A stretch of DNA of 64,000 bases from Prorocentrum cordatum (GCA_963575745.1 CAUYUJ010004570.1:104264-168263); one strand, 5' to 3'; numbered from the stretch's first letter, positions 28,440 through 39,689 are shown. Notes: generated from the letters alone by a model not told the origin. Numbers and translations are program-made.

Positions 28440-29385
28440 CTCCTCGCGAGCGCCAGAGGGAGGAGGGAGGGACTGAGAAGGAAGGGTAGTAGGAGGGGGG
28501 AGGGGGGGGGAGGAGGAGAAGGGGGAGGTGGTAAGGAGGTGGAGAAAGAGGCGGGCGAGGAGTGGCAAGAAATGAGGAGTATGTGTAGAAGGAGGAGGAA
28601 GAGGAGGAGGAGGAGGAGGAGGAGAAAAGGAGGAGGAGGAGGAGGGGGAGGAGGAGGAGGAGGAGGAGGAGGAAGAGAACGAATGAGAAGAAGGACGGGG
28701 ATGAGGAGGAGAGGGAGGAGAAGGAAGAGGAGGAGGAGGAGCAGGAGGAGAAGGAGGAGGAGGAGGAGGAGGAGATGAGAGGAGAAGAAGGAGGAGGAGG
28801 AGGAAGAGGAGGGCAAGGAGGGGCGAGGAATGAGGAGTACGTGGAGAGGAGGACGAGGTGGACGACGAGAACGAGGAGGAGGAGGAGGAGGAAGAGGACG
28901 AAGGAAGAGGAGGAGGAGAGGGAGAAGGAGGAGAAGGAGGAGGGGAAGGAATACGACGAATGATGAGGAGGAGGACGAGGAGGGGGAGAAGGAGGACGAC
29001 GAAGGAGAACAATGACGAAGGATGGAGGAGGAGGAGGAGGAGAAGGAGGAGGAGGAGGAGGAGGAGGAGGAGGAGGAGGAGGGGAGGAGGAGGAGGAGGA
29101 GGAGGAGGAGGAGGAGGAGGAGGAGGAGGAGGAAGCAGGGGAGGACGACGAGGAGGGAGAGGAGGAGGATGAGGAGGAGAAAGAGAGGAGGGAGGAGCAG
29201 GAGGAGGAGGAGAAAGAGGAGAGGAGGAGGAGCATAAGGAGTACAAGCAGGCGGAGGAGGAAGCGGAGGAGGAGGAGGAGGAGGAGGACGAGGATAGGGG
29301 GGGGGGAGAAGAGGAGGAGGAGGAGGGAGATGAGGAGGAGGAGGAGGGCGAGGAGGACGAAGGAGGAGGAGGAGGACCCGTGTAA
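28440..29385 (+). repeat. Long (GGA)n tract, ~950 bp
   Basis: The longest purine tract of the window: GGA with GAA, GAC and GGGG interruptions. All open frames are poly-Glu, Arg or Gly (Ser, Pro or Leu on minus). Confidence 0.95.
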
Positions 29386-29639
29386 ACCCAAGAGTCACCA
29401 ACGATGTTGGAATACACCCTCCCTCCAAGCTCCCTCCTAATAGGCCCCATACAACGGTTCATATCCATTGAGGGAACTGCCTCGTTGGAAGACGACCGTT
29501 CGAAGATCCTGAAGCATGCCAGAACATTGTTTTCGGGATTTCAACGCCACGTATCAGTCTGATTGCTGCGTCTTGACGATCCCGAATCTGCTGCACCCGC
29601 ATAATCCTGAACCCCTGCAAAACATAATTTCTGGTAAGT
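29386..29639. repeat. Flank shared with 19613 region
   Basis: CAAGAGTCACCAACGATGTT, GGAATACACCCTCCC matches the sequence that follows the GGA tract at 19612. The rest is unrecognised. Confidence 0.5.
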
Positions 29640-30075
29640 TGATCATGGGAATCCGTGAAACCCTTGCATGTTTTGGAAAACGAATGTGCGCGGCGCTAAA
29701 GCGAGAAACAAATTTTGAAAACCACCGGCCCTCAATCCGTGAAACTATTGCAAATTTTGAAAACGAATGTGCGAGACCCTAGAGCGAGAGCCACATTTGG
29801 AAAGCGACCCGCCCTCAATCCGTGAATGTGCGCGGCGCCATGGAGAACACCACATTTTGAAAACCACCCGCCCTCAATTCGTGAAACTATTGCAAAGTTT
29901 GAAAACGAATGTGCGTGGCGCTAAGGCGAGAACAACCACATTTTGAAAACGACCCGCCCTCAATCCGTAAAGCTCTTGCAAATTCCGAAAACGAATGTGT
30001 GCGGCGCTAAAGCGAGAGTTGCATTTTGAAAACCACCCGCTTTCTTTCCATCTGTGAAACTCTTGCAGTATTTTA
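29640..30075 (+). repeat. ~83-bp tandem repeat, about five units
   Basis: Unit: CCCTCAATCCGTGAAACTAT, TGCAAATTTTGAAAACGAAT, GTGCGCGGCGCTAAAGCGAG, then CACATTTTGAAAACCACCCG. One unit is shortened. AT-richer than its neighbours. Confidence 0.8.
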
Positions 30076-30197
30076 AGCTTCAGAGTCATAGATGGTGAGG
30101 AAGTCTCAAGCGAAACGCCCGGCCCGCCCAAAAAACTGGCCTCGGGGTGCGACAGGGAGAAGTTACATATCCATCAGGAGAAGGATTGGAGAAGGAC

Positions 30198-30312
30198 AAC
30201 GAGGAGGAGGAGGAGGAGGAGGAGGAGGAGGAGGAGGAGGAGGAGGAGGAGCAGGAGCAGGAGGAGGAGGAGGAGGAGGAGCAGGAGGAGGAGGAGGAGG
30301 AGGAGGAGGAGG
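30198..30312 (+). repeat. (GGA)n tract
   Basis: GGA repeats with some GCA. Confidence 0.9.
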
Positions 30313-32117
30313 GTTGAGCTTCGAGGGCCCAGGCCTTCGGACGCTTTCGGGAGCTTCCCGGACCTCCCGGGGCAGACCCCGTCGCCACACTCGGCTGCAC
30401 GTCCGCCTCGCTGGCCATCGCTCGGACGTCCATTCCCTGTGCTTTTTTCGGTTTCGTGCGTGGTTTCTCGCCAAATGATCAAGGATGCTCCTCGATGGTC
30501 CTCGCCGAACAAAAAAAACGCACACGTCCGAGCGATGCCAAGCTCGGGGTATCCTCGCCGGAGCGCTCCCTCGGGACGGGCTCGGGGCACTGGCCCTGCG
30601 GCCCGCGGCCGAGACCCCCCACGGCTTGCAAGGCAGGCGGGCGGCAGTCGTCTCGCCGGGTGCGGTCTCGAGGGGCCCGTCCTGGGGCCCTGGGGGGCCC
30701 TCAAACCCGACCCAGGACGAGAAGCTGGTCCCGGGGAGAGGTCGAGAGGAGCACGGCCGACGACTCGAACGAGTCGAGCCACCGTCAGCAGGGGCTCTCC
30801 AGGTGAAATGAGTTCGGTGGCGGTAGTGGTCGGCAGTGGTTGTGCTAGCGATGCTGGAATCGGTGGTGGTAGCAGTGCTGGTGGCAGAGTTGGTAGTAGT
30901 AGGGCTTAGTAGGGCTGCCCGCAGCTGGACAAGCAGAACCCAACGGTCTGGTGTGTAGGTGTGTGCGCGCGAGTCTCGTACATCAGAGAGCCACACCCTA
31001 CCAATAGGCACAACAAAGCAATCAAATAGGCACGTTGATCAATGAAGAATGAAGAGGAAGCAACACGTGACCTCTTGCGCAACGTAAAACAGGTCGAGCC
31101 CAGTGCGATTCCGACTAGGAAAACACACATGTGGTGAAACACGAGCAACTCAAAACAAGGCCAAGCAACACATTCCATGTGTAAGCGCAATTAACGCGAC
31201 ACCACGCAATCTCTTGATCTCGGTGGGACATTCACCTTCTCGACCACTCGGAAGTGTAGGTGGGATGAACTTCTCAATGAGCATGTCTGAAAACTTGTTG
31301 TCTGGCATCGAAGTCGTTGGGTTTCCTTGGTGAAGACTGCGAACATCTGGCTAAACCGAACAGAAACAATGAAGACCCCCCCATTCAAGTGGAAATGTGA
31401 CGCATCGGGCTCCCTGGAAGCGGTACCTTTGAACCAGGCGATTCCGATATGATCCGAATAGGACTCAAAAAAGATCCCGAACGGATTTCAATCAGACCCC
31501 TCGGCCCTACGTCCCTGAGGACTCCACGGGCTTCTTATTTGGTTGCTCGAATTGCAGTGCTCCCATCCTGTGACTATTCCATCCATCATCCCACCAGAAC
31601 CCCATGATTAGCTAGTGAGACAATTGCTTCAATCATTCTGGCATCCTGTGGTTATTTGGGTCGTATCCAGCTTGTGTCCTCAGTTGTCCTTTTTCATACT
31701 CTGGCCCGATTACTACCCCATTCACGTCCTACAGCTATCCAGCCATTAGCCTGTTGCTGTGATACTACGGTGAAAGAAACTGTCATTGCGAATGCCCTTG
31801 CTGCTATATTTGTCGCTCGCCTACAGCGAGCGGCTTGAATAAGGAACACTTACTTTTCAAAAGGGGCTCGGTCGTTCCTTAGGCTTGCATGCGTTATTTA
31901 CAGTTCCTTATGCGTTGTTTATTGTGTATCGCTCCTTATGCGTTATTCCTTGGGATAACAAGGGGCTTCGTTCCTTATTTATCGTTCCTTAGGTCAGGCC
32001 GATGACTGTATTCGCGAAGCAGTAACTGGGGCTCGCCGTCGCTGGGAACCCAACAGTCCTTCACTCGTTCCACCAGATCCCTGTGTTGTTTCGCCTTCCG
32101 ACCAACTACATAAGACG
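30313..32117. other. No gene recognised
   Basis: 30640-30760 has a diverged piece of R1 (GACCCAGGACGAGAAGCTGG). 30780-30910 is a degenerate GGTGGTAG/TAGTG repeat. 31000-32100 is AT-richer, unique-looking sequence with CGTTCCTTA words repeated near 31870-31990. No credible coding region. Confidence 0.4.
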
Positions 32118-32173
32118 GGAGGGGGAGGAGGAGGAGGAGGAGGAGGAGGAGGAGGAGGAGGAGGAGGAGGAGG
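32118..32173 (+). repeat. (GGA)n tract
   Basis: Short pure GGA run just before R3. Confidence 0.9.
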
Positions 32174-32194
32174 GCCCAGGCGCTCCGGCCGCAC

Positions 32195-33310
32195 CCCGTA
32201 ATTGCGGATAAGAGTGGGAGGGCGGCGGTGACGTCGGCTGTCTGCGAGGCTCTGACGAAACCCGCCGCGGGCACCTAAGACCGGAGGTTAGGGGTGAGAT
32301 CGAAGTGGAACGGAGAGCCCCCCTACCGGGAACTCGATTTCGGTTTCGTGTTCGTGCGTGCCGCGCGTGCGGGCGAGGCGAAGCTGCGTGGGCGGGCGAG
32401 AGGAAAGTCTCCTGTGGCTGAGGCGCGGCCGGACCAAATGTTTGGCGACCCGGCGTTCGGGGCCGCGCGGTGTCCCGCCGCTGTCCCGCAGGTGTCCCGT
32501 CGGTGTCCCGTCGGTGTCCTGCGGTGTCCCGTCGGTGTCCCGTCGTGAGATCGATTGTGAGATCAATCGTGAGATCGATCGTGAGATCGATAGTGAGATC
32601 GATAGTGAGATCGACTGTGAGATCGATCGTGAGATCGATAGTGATATCGATTGTGAGATCGATTGGCGCCCAGTAGCGAAGGGTGACGTAAACAACTCGA
32701 CACCAAAGCTCCCAAGAGCGAGCGGCAACGCAATAATCTCCACTGGCATCGTCAGAACAACAATCACCACTGTTGCCCATTGCTGGGCCCCTCCCCCCCT
32801 CAACCTCCTTATCACCCGCAGGGTGGTCGTATATGTAGAACAAGTTATACGACGAGCTCGCCGCAGGCGCCGATTTTTTCGTTAAAGCAATGTGGGCAAG
32901 TCGCGAGTTGGGTCGAGAGGTGGGTCGCGGGCGGGTCACGGGTGGGTCGCCGCTGGGTGGCGGGCTGGGTCGCGGGTGGGTTGCGGGTGGGTCGCCAGCG
33001 TGTCGCGGGCCGGGTCGCGGGTGGGTCGCAGGCGGGTCGCGGGCCGGGTCGCGGGTAGGTCGTGGGCCGGGTCGAAGGCGCGTCTCGGGGTGGGTCGCCG
33101 TTGGGTCGCGGGCGGGCGCGGGCCGGGGCGCGGGGGGGCGCCGACAATAAACAACAAACATAAAACAACACACAACTATCAGCACACAACAAACAACAAA
33201 AGCCACCGACAACAACACCGCCACCAACAACAACAATCCGCACCGCAGAACCTCACTTCAGACACGCTCCGAGGGACAGTGAATGACCGTTCGACGTCCT
33301 CAGTCTGATA
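32195..33310 (+). repeat. Composite repeat R3, copy 1
   Basis: Starts with GGATAAGAGTGGGAGGGCGG, GACGTCGGCTGTCTGCGAGG and ends with GGGACAGTGAATGACCGTTC. Inside, in order: GTGTCCCGTCG decamers, a GATCGATAGTGA array, GAGCTCGCCGCAGGCGCCGA, a GGGTCGCGGGT minisatellite (about 32885-33130) and a CAA-rich stretch. Copies at 33328-34950 (same strand) and 58155-59450 (inverted). Confidence 0.8.
32540..32670 (+). repeat. 12-bp tandem repeat GTGAGATCGATC
   Basis: About ten units of GTGAGATCGAT plus A, C or T. Minus strand reads TIDLTIDL. Present only in R3 copy 1. Confidence 0.9.
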
Positions 33311-33327
33311 ACACGTACTTAGCAACC

Positions 33328-34781
33328 CGCAGTTGCAGATAAGAGTGAGGGGGCGGCGGGAACGTCGGCAGTCTGCGAGGCTCTGAGGAAGCCCGCCAAG
33401 GGCACCTAAGTTTTAAACGTCATACAACGAGCTCGCCGCAGGCGCCGATTTTCTAATTAAAACAATGTGGGCGGGTCGCAAGGTGGATCGAAAGTGGGTC
33501 GCGGGCAGGTCGCGGGTGGGTCGCGGCTGGGTGGCGGGCCGGGTGACGGGTGGGTCGCGGGTGGGTCGCCGGTGAAGAGCGGGCCGGGTCGCGGGTGGGT
33601 CGCGGGTGGGTCGCAGGCTGGGTCGGGGGGGGGACGACGACAAGAAACAACAAACAACAAACATCAAACAACAATCCACGATCAACAATTAACAATGAAC
33701 AATAAACAACTAGCAGCAGCAAACAAGCAATCAACACCAAACAAACAACAGGCAACAAGCAACAACCAATACACAACAAACACTACACAACAAACAAACA
33801 ATACACACAACACGCAACACACAATAACAGCATAACAACAAAAAACGACAACACCAACAACTAACGCAACAACAAAGGCAAGCCCAACAACCAACAACAC
33901 GATTATACCTCAGAAGTGGGCTTTCAACAACAACAACCACAACAACAACACTTATTTTGATAGTGTTCGCTCTTATCTGCTAGCGTGCCAATCAACACGG
34001 TTATCCCAAACCCTTGATACCCGTCCTCTTCGTCTTCGATCGTGCCCTCTTATGGAGATATCGTTCTTACCCGCAACGTGTGTTTCGTGCAGCCCCCACG
34101 GCAGGGGAAGAGAGGACGGATGGAAGAAAAGGAACACGGGAGAGGGAGGAGGATGGAGCACGAGAGAGAACGAGAGAGAGTAGCAGGAGGGGGGCTAGGA
34201 GCAGAAAACACGTGGCAGAACCAGGCGGGCAAACCAGGCGGGTATACCCTAAAAGGCGGGTCGGAAAGGCGGGCCCAGGCGACCAGGTCGAGCAGGCGAA
34301 TTGCTGAAGCGTACGTCCTGCAGGAATCACGAAGAAATCTCGAGCGATAACGCGATTCCCAAGTAAATCGTGAGATAGGCCAAAGCCAAAGCGAGACCGT
34401 GATTCCTGAGTGTCGAGGGCGCGGCGTCTGAATCAATTGCGAAGACGTCCCACGCGAGAGCGCGAATCCTGTATCAATTGTGAGGAAGTCCAGCGCGAGA
34501 GCGCGATTTGGGACTATCAAGCGGGACCCTTTGTTGTTGTAAACCAGGGGCCAAAGGCGCAGTTTGGTGACACCTCGCTTTCCCTCGGAAAATATGTGCG
34601 AACCCCTGGAGAGGCACTTTAATTGAAACATCGAATGGTTACCGGGGAGGAAGGATCAACAACAATTATTCCTTAGACATTAAACTGTAACAACAACCAC
34701 AGCAACGAAAACGGCAACACCAACACGAACAACATCAGCAACACCAACAACAGCAATAACAACAACAACAACAACAACAGC

Positions 34782-34834
<53 letters not shown>

Positions 34835-34950
34835 CTTCAACAACTGCAACAACAACAACACCGCCACCAACAACAACATCACCGCAGAACCTCACTTCAA
34901 TCACGCGCCAAGGGACAGTGAATGACCGTTCGGCCCCATCACTCTGATCA
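33328..34950 (+). repeat. Composite repeat R3, copy 2
   Basis: Begins CAGATAAGAGTGAGGGGGCG, continues with GAGCTCGCCGCAGGCGCCGA, a GGGTCGCGGGT minisatellite (about 33470-33630), CAA-rich DNA, AGTAGCAGGAGGGGGGCTAG and AGCAGAAAACACGTGGCAGA, and ends GGGACAGTGAATGACCGTTC. Collinear with the inverted copy at 58155-59450. No open frame is conserved between copies. Confidence 0.8.
34690..34870 (+). repeat. (CAA)n run within R3
   Basis: About 180 bp of CAA/ACA triplets; the inverted copy has only a short GTTGTT run here. Confidence 0.95.
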
Positions 34951-35479
34951 AAAAACGACCGTCTGGGTAGCCGGGTGCCATGGCCCCTCTTCCCCTGGGC
35001 GCGTCTTCCCCCCCACGACGACCACCCCACCCGTCCGGCGCGGTGGCGGAATCGCGCGGTGGCAGCGCAACCGGATACTTGCCACTCGCCTATTCGCCTG
35101 CCCGAGTAACCTTCCCTCTCGCGCCAGGTCGGGCCCACACACGGCCGTGGCCAGTGTGCGAAGAGACGAGCATTTCAACACGTGTGGCCATATGTGAGTG
35201 ACGGGAGCTACTCGGGACGGTATCGCCATGACAGAAGAGGCACCAGGTAACTAATCGTTTGTCATATATTCATATATATATATATACATAGATGAATCCC
35301 CAAAAAACATGCCGCTGTGATGTTGTCACGACGCCCAGAAGTCTGTGTGCCCCATCGAAGAGTCCACTCAAAACATCCGTTCCTGGACCCCTTTGCAGGG
35401 TCCGTCCCGGCAAGCTCGCCTGGTCGCGCCCAGCCGCGGGGACGGAGAGCCCCCAGAAGCGCAGAAAAAAAACCTCGAC
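34951..35479. other. No gene recognised
   Basis: Unrecognised sequence; a short (TA)n at 35270-35290. Confidence 0.35.
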
Positions 35480-35705
35480 ACCCTCGAGCCTCAACGATCC
35501 CTCGGTCCTCCACCCTCCTCGATCCATCCTCCTCGATCCTCATCGATCCTCGCTCCTCGATCCTCGATCCTCCTCGATCCTCGCTCCTCTTCGTTCCTCG
35601 CTCCTCGCTCCTCGCTCCTCGATCCTCCTCGATCCTCGATGCTCCTCGCTCCTCGATCCCTCGCTCCTCCTCGCTCCTCCTCGATCCCCGATCCTCCTCG
35701 ATCCA
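35480..35705 (+). repeat. CTCGATCCT tandem repeat
   Basis: About 220 bp of CCTCGATCCT and CCTCGCTCCT units of 8-12 bp. Confidence 0.9.
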
Positions 35706-35857
35706 TCGGCCCTCCCTTCGCCGTGCCGCCCCGCGGGCGGCAGCGCCGGACAGCCGCCCACCGCCCTGCGCCGCTTGCTGTGGCGCCGCCTGCGGCGCCT
35801 GGCCGAGCTCCTGTCCGCGGGCCGCGGCTGCGGGGGAGGCTAGGCCAACACTACGAT
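35706..35857 (-). other. Possible exon, minus strand, cut by two TIR-A elements
   Basis: Minus strand reads LASPAAAARGQELGQAPQAA with high third-position GC. Removing both TIR-A elements joins it to GADVISTRAS-coding sequence at 36266-36300. No family recognised. Confidence 0.3.
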
Positions 35858-36020
35858 TAGGTCGGGCATGTTCCCCTACAGGCGGAGTTTTTTTTGTGTT
35901 TTTATTATTTTTTTGTTCTTGTTTTTTATATATAACCTCCAGAATGCTCAAACAGAAATCAAAAATAGTCAAAACATCGTCTCCAGAATTGTTCTGTACA
36001 TGTTTCAATATTCCTTCCGT
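35858..36020. repeat. TIR-A element, copy 3
   Basis: Left end TAGGTCGGGCATGTTCCCCT; the right TIR is damaged (TTCCTTCCGT). Flanked by AACACTACGA and AACACTACGG. The interior AT run is expanded (TTTTTTTTGTGTTTTT). Confidence 0.75.
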
Positions 36021-36037
36021 AACACTACGGCTGGCTT

Positions 36038-36149
36038 TTGGTCGGGCATGTTCTCCTACACGCGGATTTCGGAAGAAAATCAGGCACTAGTCAACCTCCA
36101 TATTCTTCAAACATCGTCGGCATACATATACATATATATATGCATATCT

Positions 36150-36188
<39 letters not shown>

Positions 36189-36265
36189 TCATTGAACACA
36201 TCGTCCCAAACCATTATTTTACCATTCTTGAATCTGCCTCCTGTAGAGGGGCATGCCCGGCTCAA
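36038..36265. repeat. TIR-A element, copy 4
   Basis: Left end TTGGTCGGGCATGTTCTCCT, right end GGGGCATGCCCGGCTCAA. Duplication GGCTGGCTT (36029-36037) / GGCTGGCTC (36266-36274). Contains an (AG)n run at 36151-36186. Confidence 0.8.
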
Positions 36266-36479
36266 GGCTGGCTCGCGTCGAGATGACGTCGGCCCCTGGC
36301 ACCGCGCGGGTCCTTCCACCTGGAACGGTTCAACGGCGTGCAAGCCGTGAGACATCGTTCGGTTCTGGGCCACTCGAGACTCTCAACCGTGAACGTCCGC
36401 GCTTGGGTGGCGGCCGCGCCGACCGACGTGGGAGGCTTTTTGTCGCCACTGCTGCTCCCGCAGAGTTCTGGCCGGTGCG

Positions 36480-36665
36480 TACAGGAGGGGCCCGACCACA
36501 AGAAACCTGACACAAGAAACCCAACCCTGAGACCCCAGGACGTCCGTCGATTTTTGGTGTGGGAACGCCACGCTTTCCATGGCAAAAGCATCGAAACCCA
36601 AGAAACCCAGGGCACCCTGGAGGCAAGCAGGGTGTTTCTTGGCATGGGCCCCCACTGTACCCCCC
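36480..36665 (+). repeat. Dispersed repeat R2, copy 1
   Basis: CACAAGAAACC, CCCAACCCTGAGACCCCAGG, CGAAACCCAAGAAACCCAGG, GCACCCTGGAGGCAAGCAGG. Also at 44860-45020 and 47480-47625. Confidence 0.7.
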
Positions 36666-36984
36666 TCCCCCCACTCCCCCCGTCGCGCCCGTGGATCGCC
36701 AGGGGATACAAACACTCTCTTGGAGGGGGAACGCTACCTCAAGTTCGGAGGCCTCCGCCGCAAAAGAAGCCCAGAAACCGCCCGCAGGCCTCCGGCAGCC
36801 TCCCAAAATGCCCCCCCGAGACCGCCAAAATGCCCCCCCGAGACCGACACTGTACCCCAGGGGCAGGTCAGGGGTCCGACGCCGAGGCCCACGGCTCAGA
36901 GTCCTCCCGTGCAGGCCTGCGCGCTGGCCTCCGACGGCGCGGTGAGACCTTCCAACCTTGAGCGATCTTCGCGGGTCCACGGCG
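36666..36984. other. GC-rich, unrecognised
   Basis: Contains a tandem AAAATGCCCCCCCGAGACCG. 36860-36970 has coding-like composition (plus: ACALASDGAVRPSNLERSSR) without a family. Confidence 0.25.
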
Positions 36985-37085
36985 GAGGAAGAGGAGGAGG
37001 AGGAGGAGGGAGGAGGAGGGAGGAGGAGGAGGAGGAGGAGGAGGAGGAGGAGCAGGAGCAGGAGGAGGAGGAGGAGCGGCGGAGG
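36985..37085 (+). repeat. (GGA)n tract
   Basis: GGA repeats with two AGCAGG interruptions. Confidence 0.9.
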
Positions 37086-38077
37086 TGCTTCAGCGACGTC
37101 CTGCAAGCCTAGGCAGCATCAACCTCAACCAGTTGTTGACGTGCCCCCGTCTGAGCCTGGTCCACCCAGATCGGGCCTGCTCCATTCATGTCCTCCGAGC
37201 GGGGCCCAATGCTGAGGTCGGCCGCGGCAAGGTAAGGTGGACTCCATGAGAACGGATGTTGTATGTCATTCGCGCCGTTCAACTGGATCCGGAACCACGA
37301 AAGATGTTGACTGTAATGTGTCCAAGATGATTTCGTCAACGGCTATCCCGCCACATCCAAAGATTCACGCCGCGTCGTGTTGGATGCATCTCCACGTCTT
37401 GGTGGATTCAGCGGGATTTTGCCACTCGCGAGTGTGGGGTTGACAGAACTATCCCACGGCGTGCGTCATGACTTTGCGCTGGCAGGGGACCGGTGATGAG
37501 GAGCGCAATTGGGTGGGCGGCCGCGGGGAAGAAGCGGGGTCTGGACGACGGGATGATGCAACGAAGAGAAAATCAAGATAGGACGAGGATGGCGGGGCTG
37601 TCCGGTTGGTGCAAGCGCTTCGCCGCAGCCTGTCCCTCGCTAACGGCCATCTTGGCCGCCTGCATGGGGTTAGCCTCCGTGGCACAAGAGATAAAGATTC
37701 AAAGGCTCAAGGATGGGTGCACCGTTCAGCCCCGTGCAGCAGACACCCTTACACTGTCACGCCACGCAAGAGTCAAAAAAAAACCGACGCGTCCCCCCCC
37801 CCAGAAAACTAGAAATCCGTTGCCCCTCAGAAGGGCCGTCCCGCTCGCGCGATCAAGAAACCACACATCTTCACATCATGCCCGAGTAACATGAATCGCA
37901 TCGCAACGGGAAGAACTCGGTGACAACACCTCCAATACCACCGCACGATCACAGAGGCACATCTGGCACACCAACGGGATGGGCGTGCAGCGTGCAGACG
38001 GGGGCAGGCGTCGCGCAAGGGACGCCCCTCGTGCTGGGCCAGCGCGCGCGTGCGGGTGTGCTGCCATGACATGACTA
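37086..38077. other. No gene recognised
   Basis: About 1 kb of mixed sequence without motifs, tandem repeats or clear foldbacks. Confidence 0.35.
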
Positions 38078-38287
38078 GAGGCCTCCAGGATGGGGTCCGA
38101 GTAGATGGGGTGAGAGGATCGCGTCGAATCGCCGATGCATCGGCGATGCATCGGCGACGCCGGCGGTGCATCGGCGACGCCAGCGCGGAGAAGGTTGGGC
38201 TCCACATCGGGCCGCATCGGCGATGCGTCGGCGATGCGGCGCGATCCTCCGACCCCATCTGGTCGGTCGGACCCATCTGGGAGGCCC
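38078..38287. repeat. TIR-C foldback element, copy 3
   Basis: Outer arms GGCCTCCAGGATGGGGTCCG and CGGACCCATCTGGGAGGCC; inner arms AGGATCGCGTCGAATCGCCG and CGATGCGGCGCGATCCTCC. Confidence 0.85.
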
Positions 38288-38437
38288 AGAACGACCCACG
38301 CGGACTCGGATGAGACGGCGGCTGGCCACTTCGCTTTTTCTCGTCCGTTCGCTCTTCTCCTCGGCGCCCGTGGCCGCACTCCCAGAGCAGCTGCTCCAAC
38401 CGAGAGCCGCCCAGCGCCGCCAGCACCTCTTTGGGCG

Positions 38438-38663
38438 CCCGAGTTATCCGGGGTAACTCGGGTCCGGGGTAACTCGGGTTTGGATTCCTGGACAAGGAAC
38501 CCGAGTTAGCCCTGACCCGAGTTATCCCTGATGATTCGGGGCTCTGGACGCCCGAGTTATCCGGGGTAACTCGGGTCCGGGGTAACTCGGTTTGGATTCC
38601 AGGGAAACGAACCCGAGTTATCCCTGATCCGAGTTACCCCTGATGATTCGGGGCTCTGACCTC
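38438..38663. repeat. Two 113-bp palindromic units (CCCGAGTTA)
   Basis: CCCGAGTTA-TCCGGGG-TAACTCGGG is a 9-bp stem hairpin. Each unit holds several such arms plus TGATGATTCGGGGCTCTG. The second unit repeats the first. Confidence 0.8.
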
Positions 38664-38781
38664 TGGTGAGACCAGTGTATCGGCTGCGCGCACGAGGTGC
38701 CCCCCAGGCAAGAGTGGCCTGAGGTGCGCGGCTTTCGGGGAGCCGCGCGGGGGGCCGACCCCCAAGCGAGCGAGGCGCCAC

Positions 38782-38985
38782 TCGGCGGCGGGCGACGGGG
38801 GAGATGAGAGGGAGAAAGCCTTCTCAGAAGGCGGCAGGACTTGTTGAGAAGGTCTCTGGCCTTCTGAAAGGTTGCTTGTGTGTCTCCGGGGAAGGCTTAG
38901 ACAACTTCTCAGAAGGCCGGGGGCCTTCCGAGCCTTCGGAGAGGGCCCGCCCCTTCTCGCTTACTCCCCTCGCTCGCCGCCGGCG
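38782..38985. repeat. TIR-E foldback element, copy 1
   Basis: GGGAGAAAGCCTTCTCAGAA near the left end and CTTCTCAGAAGGCCGGGGGC plus CCCTCGCTCGCCGCCGGC at the right are imperfect inverses; inner arms repeat GGCCTTCTGA. Confidence 0.6.
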
Positions 38986-39157
38986 TACGTGTGGTCGACA
39001 GAGAGATACCCATACCGCAGGAAGCGCGGGCCTCTGAGAGGGATGCGCTCTGCCCAGGATTTCGCGGGGCGAGTCCTCCCGTGGCCACGAGGGCCCTCCA
39101 GGAGGCCCCCCAAACAGCGAGAGAGCGGGCCAAAAGAGGTACCCACCTGCTCAGAGT

Positions 39158-39316
39158 TAGGTCGGACATGTCCCCCTGGAGGCGGATTTGGGGCGAAACC
39201 CTGAACAACTAAAAAACATACCCCACAATAGTCAAAACAGATTCAAAACATCGCCCCCATACTATTTTCTGACTACTTTTGAATGTTCCTCCTGTAGAGG
39301 GGCATGCCCGACTTAA
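39158..39316. repeat. TIR-A element, copy 5
   Basis: TAGGTCGGACATGTCCCCCT left, TAGAGGGGCATGCCCGACTT right. Flanks GCTCAGAGT and ACTTAGAGT match at 7 of 9. The 100 bp to the right read ELRALEAKRKGTSLEKRQAQ on plus, a possible exon. Confidence 0.8.
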
Positions 39317-39461
39317 ACTTAGAGTTAAGAGCACTCGAAGCTAAGAGAAAAGGGACTTCACTCGAGAAGCGCCAGGCCCAGACAGACATAGTACGAAACC
39401 ATTCGACGAACAGGCTCTACGAAAACGCCCAGGGTCCAGCCCAAATTCTTGAGTTTGTGAG

Positions 39462-39689
39462 CGTTTTTTTCATTTGGCGTTTCGACGTTGGGCGGAAGGG
39501 GGGGGAGGGGGGGTGTCTGGCTCCGGACCTCTGCTTAGTGCGACTGTTTGCAGCAGTGGGTCCTATGAGGGGAGACCCTACGTGCTCGAAACAGGCGTCC
39601 AAAACAGCCAAGATCTACTCCATGGGGGGGGTGGGAGGGGGGAGGTAGAGGAGGCCTGCGCCGATCGGCAAAACAATGAATAAAAAACG
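39462..39689. repeat. TIR-D element, copy 3
   Basis: CGTTTTTTTCATTTGGCGTT left; CGGCAAAACAATGAATAAAA then AACG right. Interior GGTCTGGCTCCGGACCTCTG as in copy 1. Confidence 0.75.

Noticed and set aside
28339-29468. Very long Ser/Pro/Leu or Glu/Arg frames (up to 542 codons) over 27.8-29.5 kb
   Set aside because: They are translations of (GGA)n/(TCC)n repeats, open in several frames on both strands, without any unique domain.
32885-33130. Coding repeat in GGGTCGCGGGT region
   Set aside because: Short tandem minisatellite within R3, different lengths in each copy.
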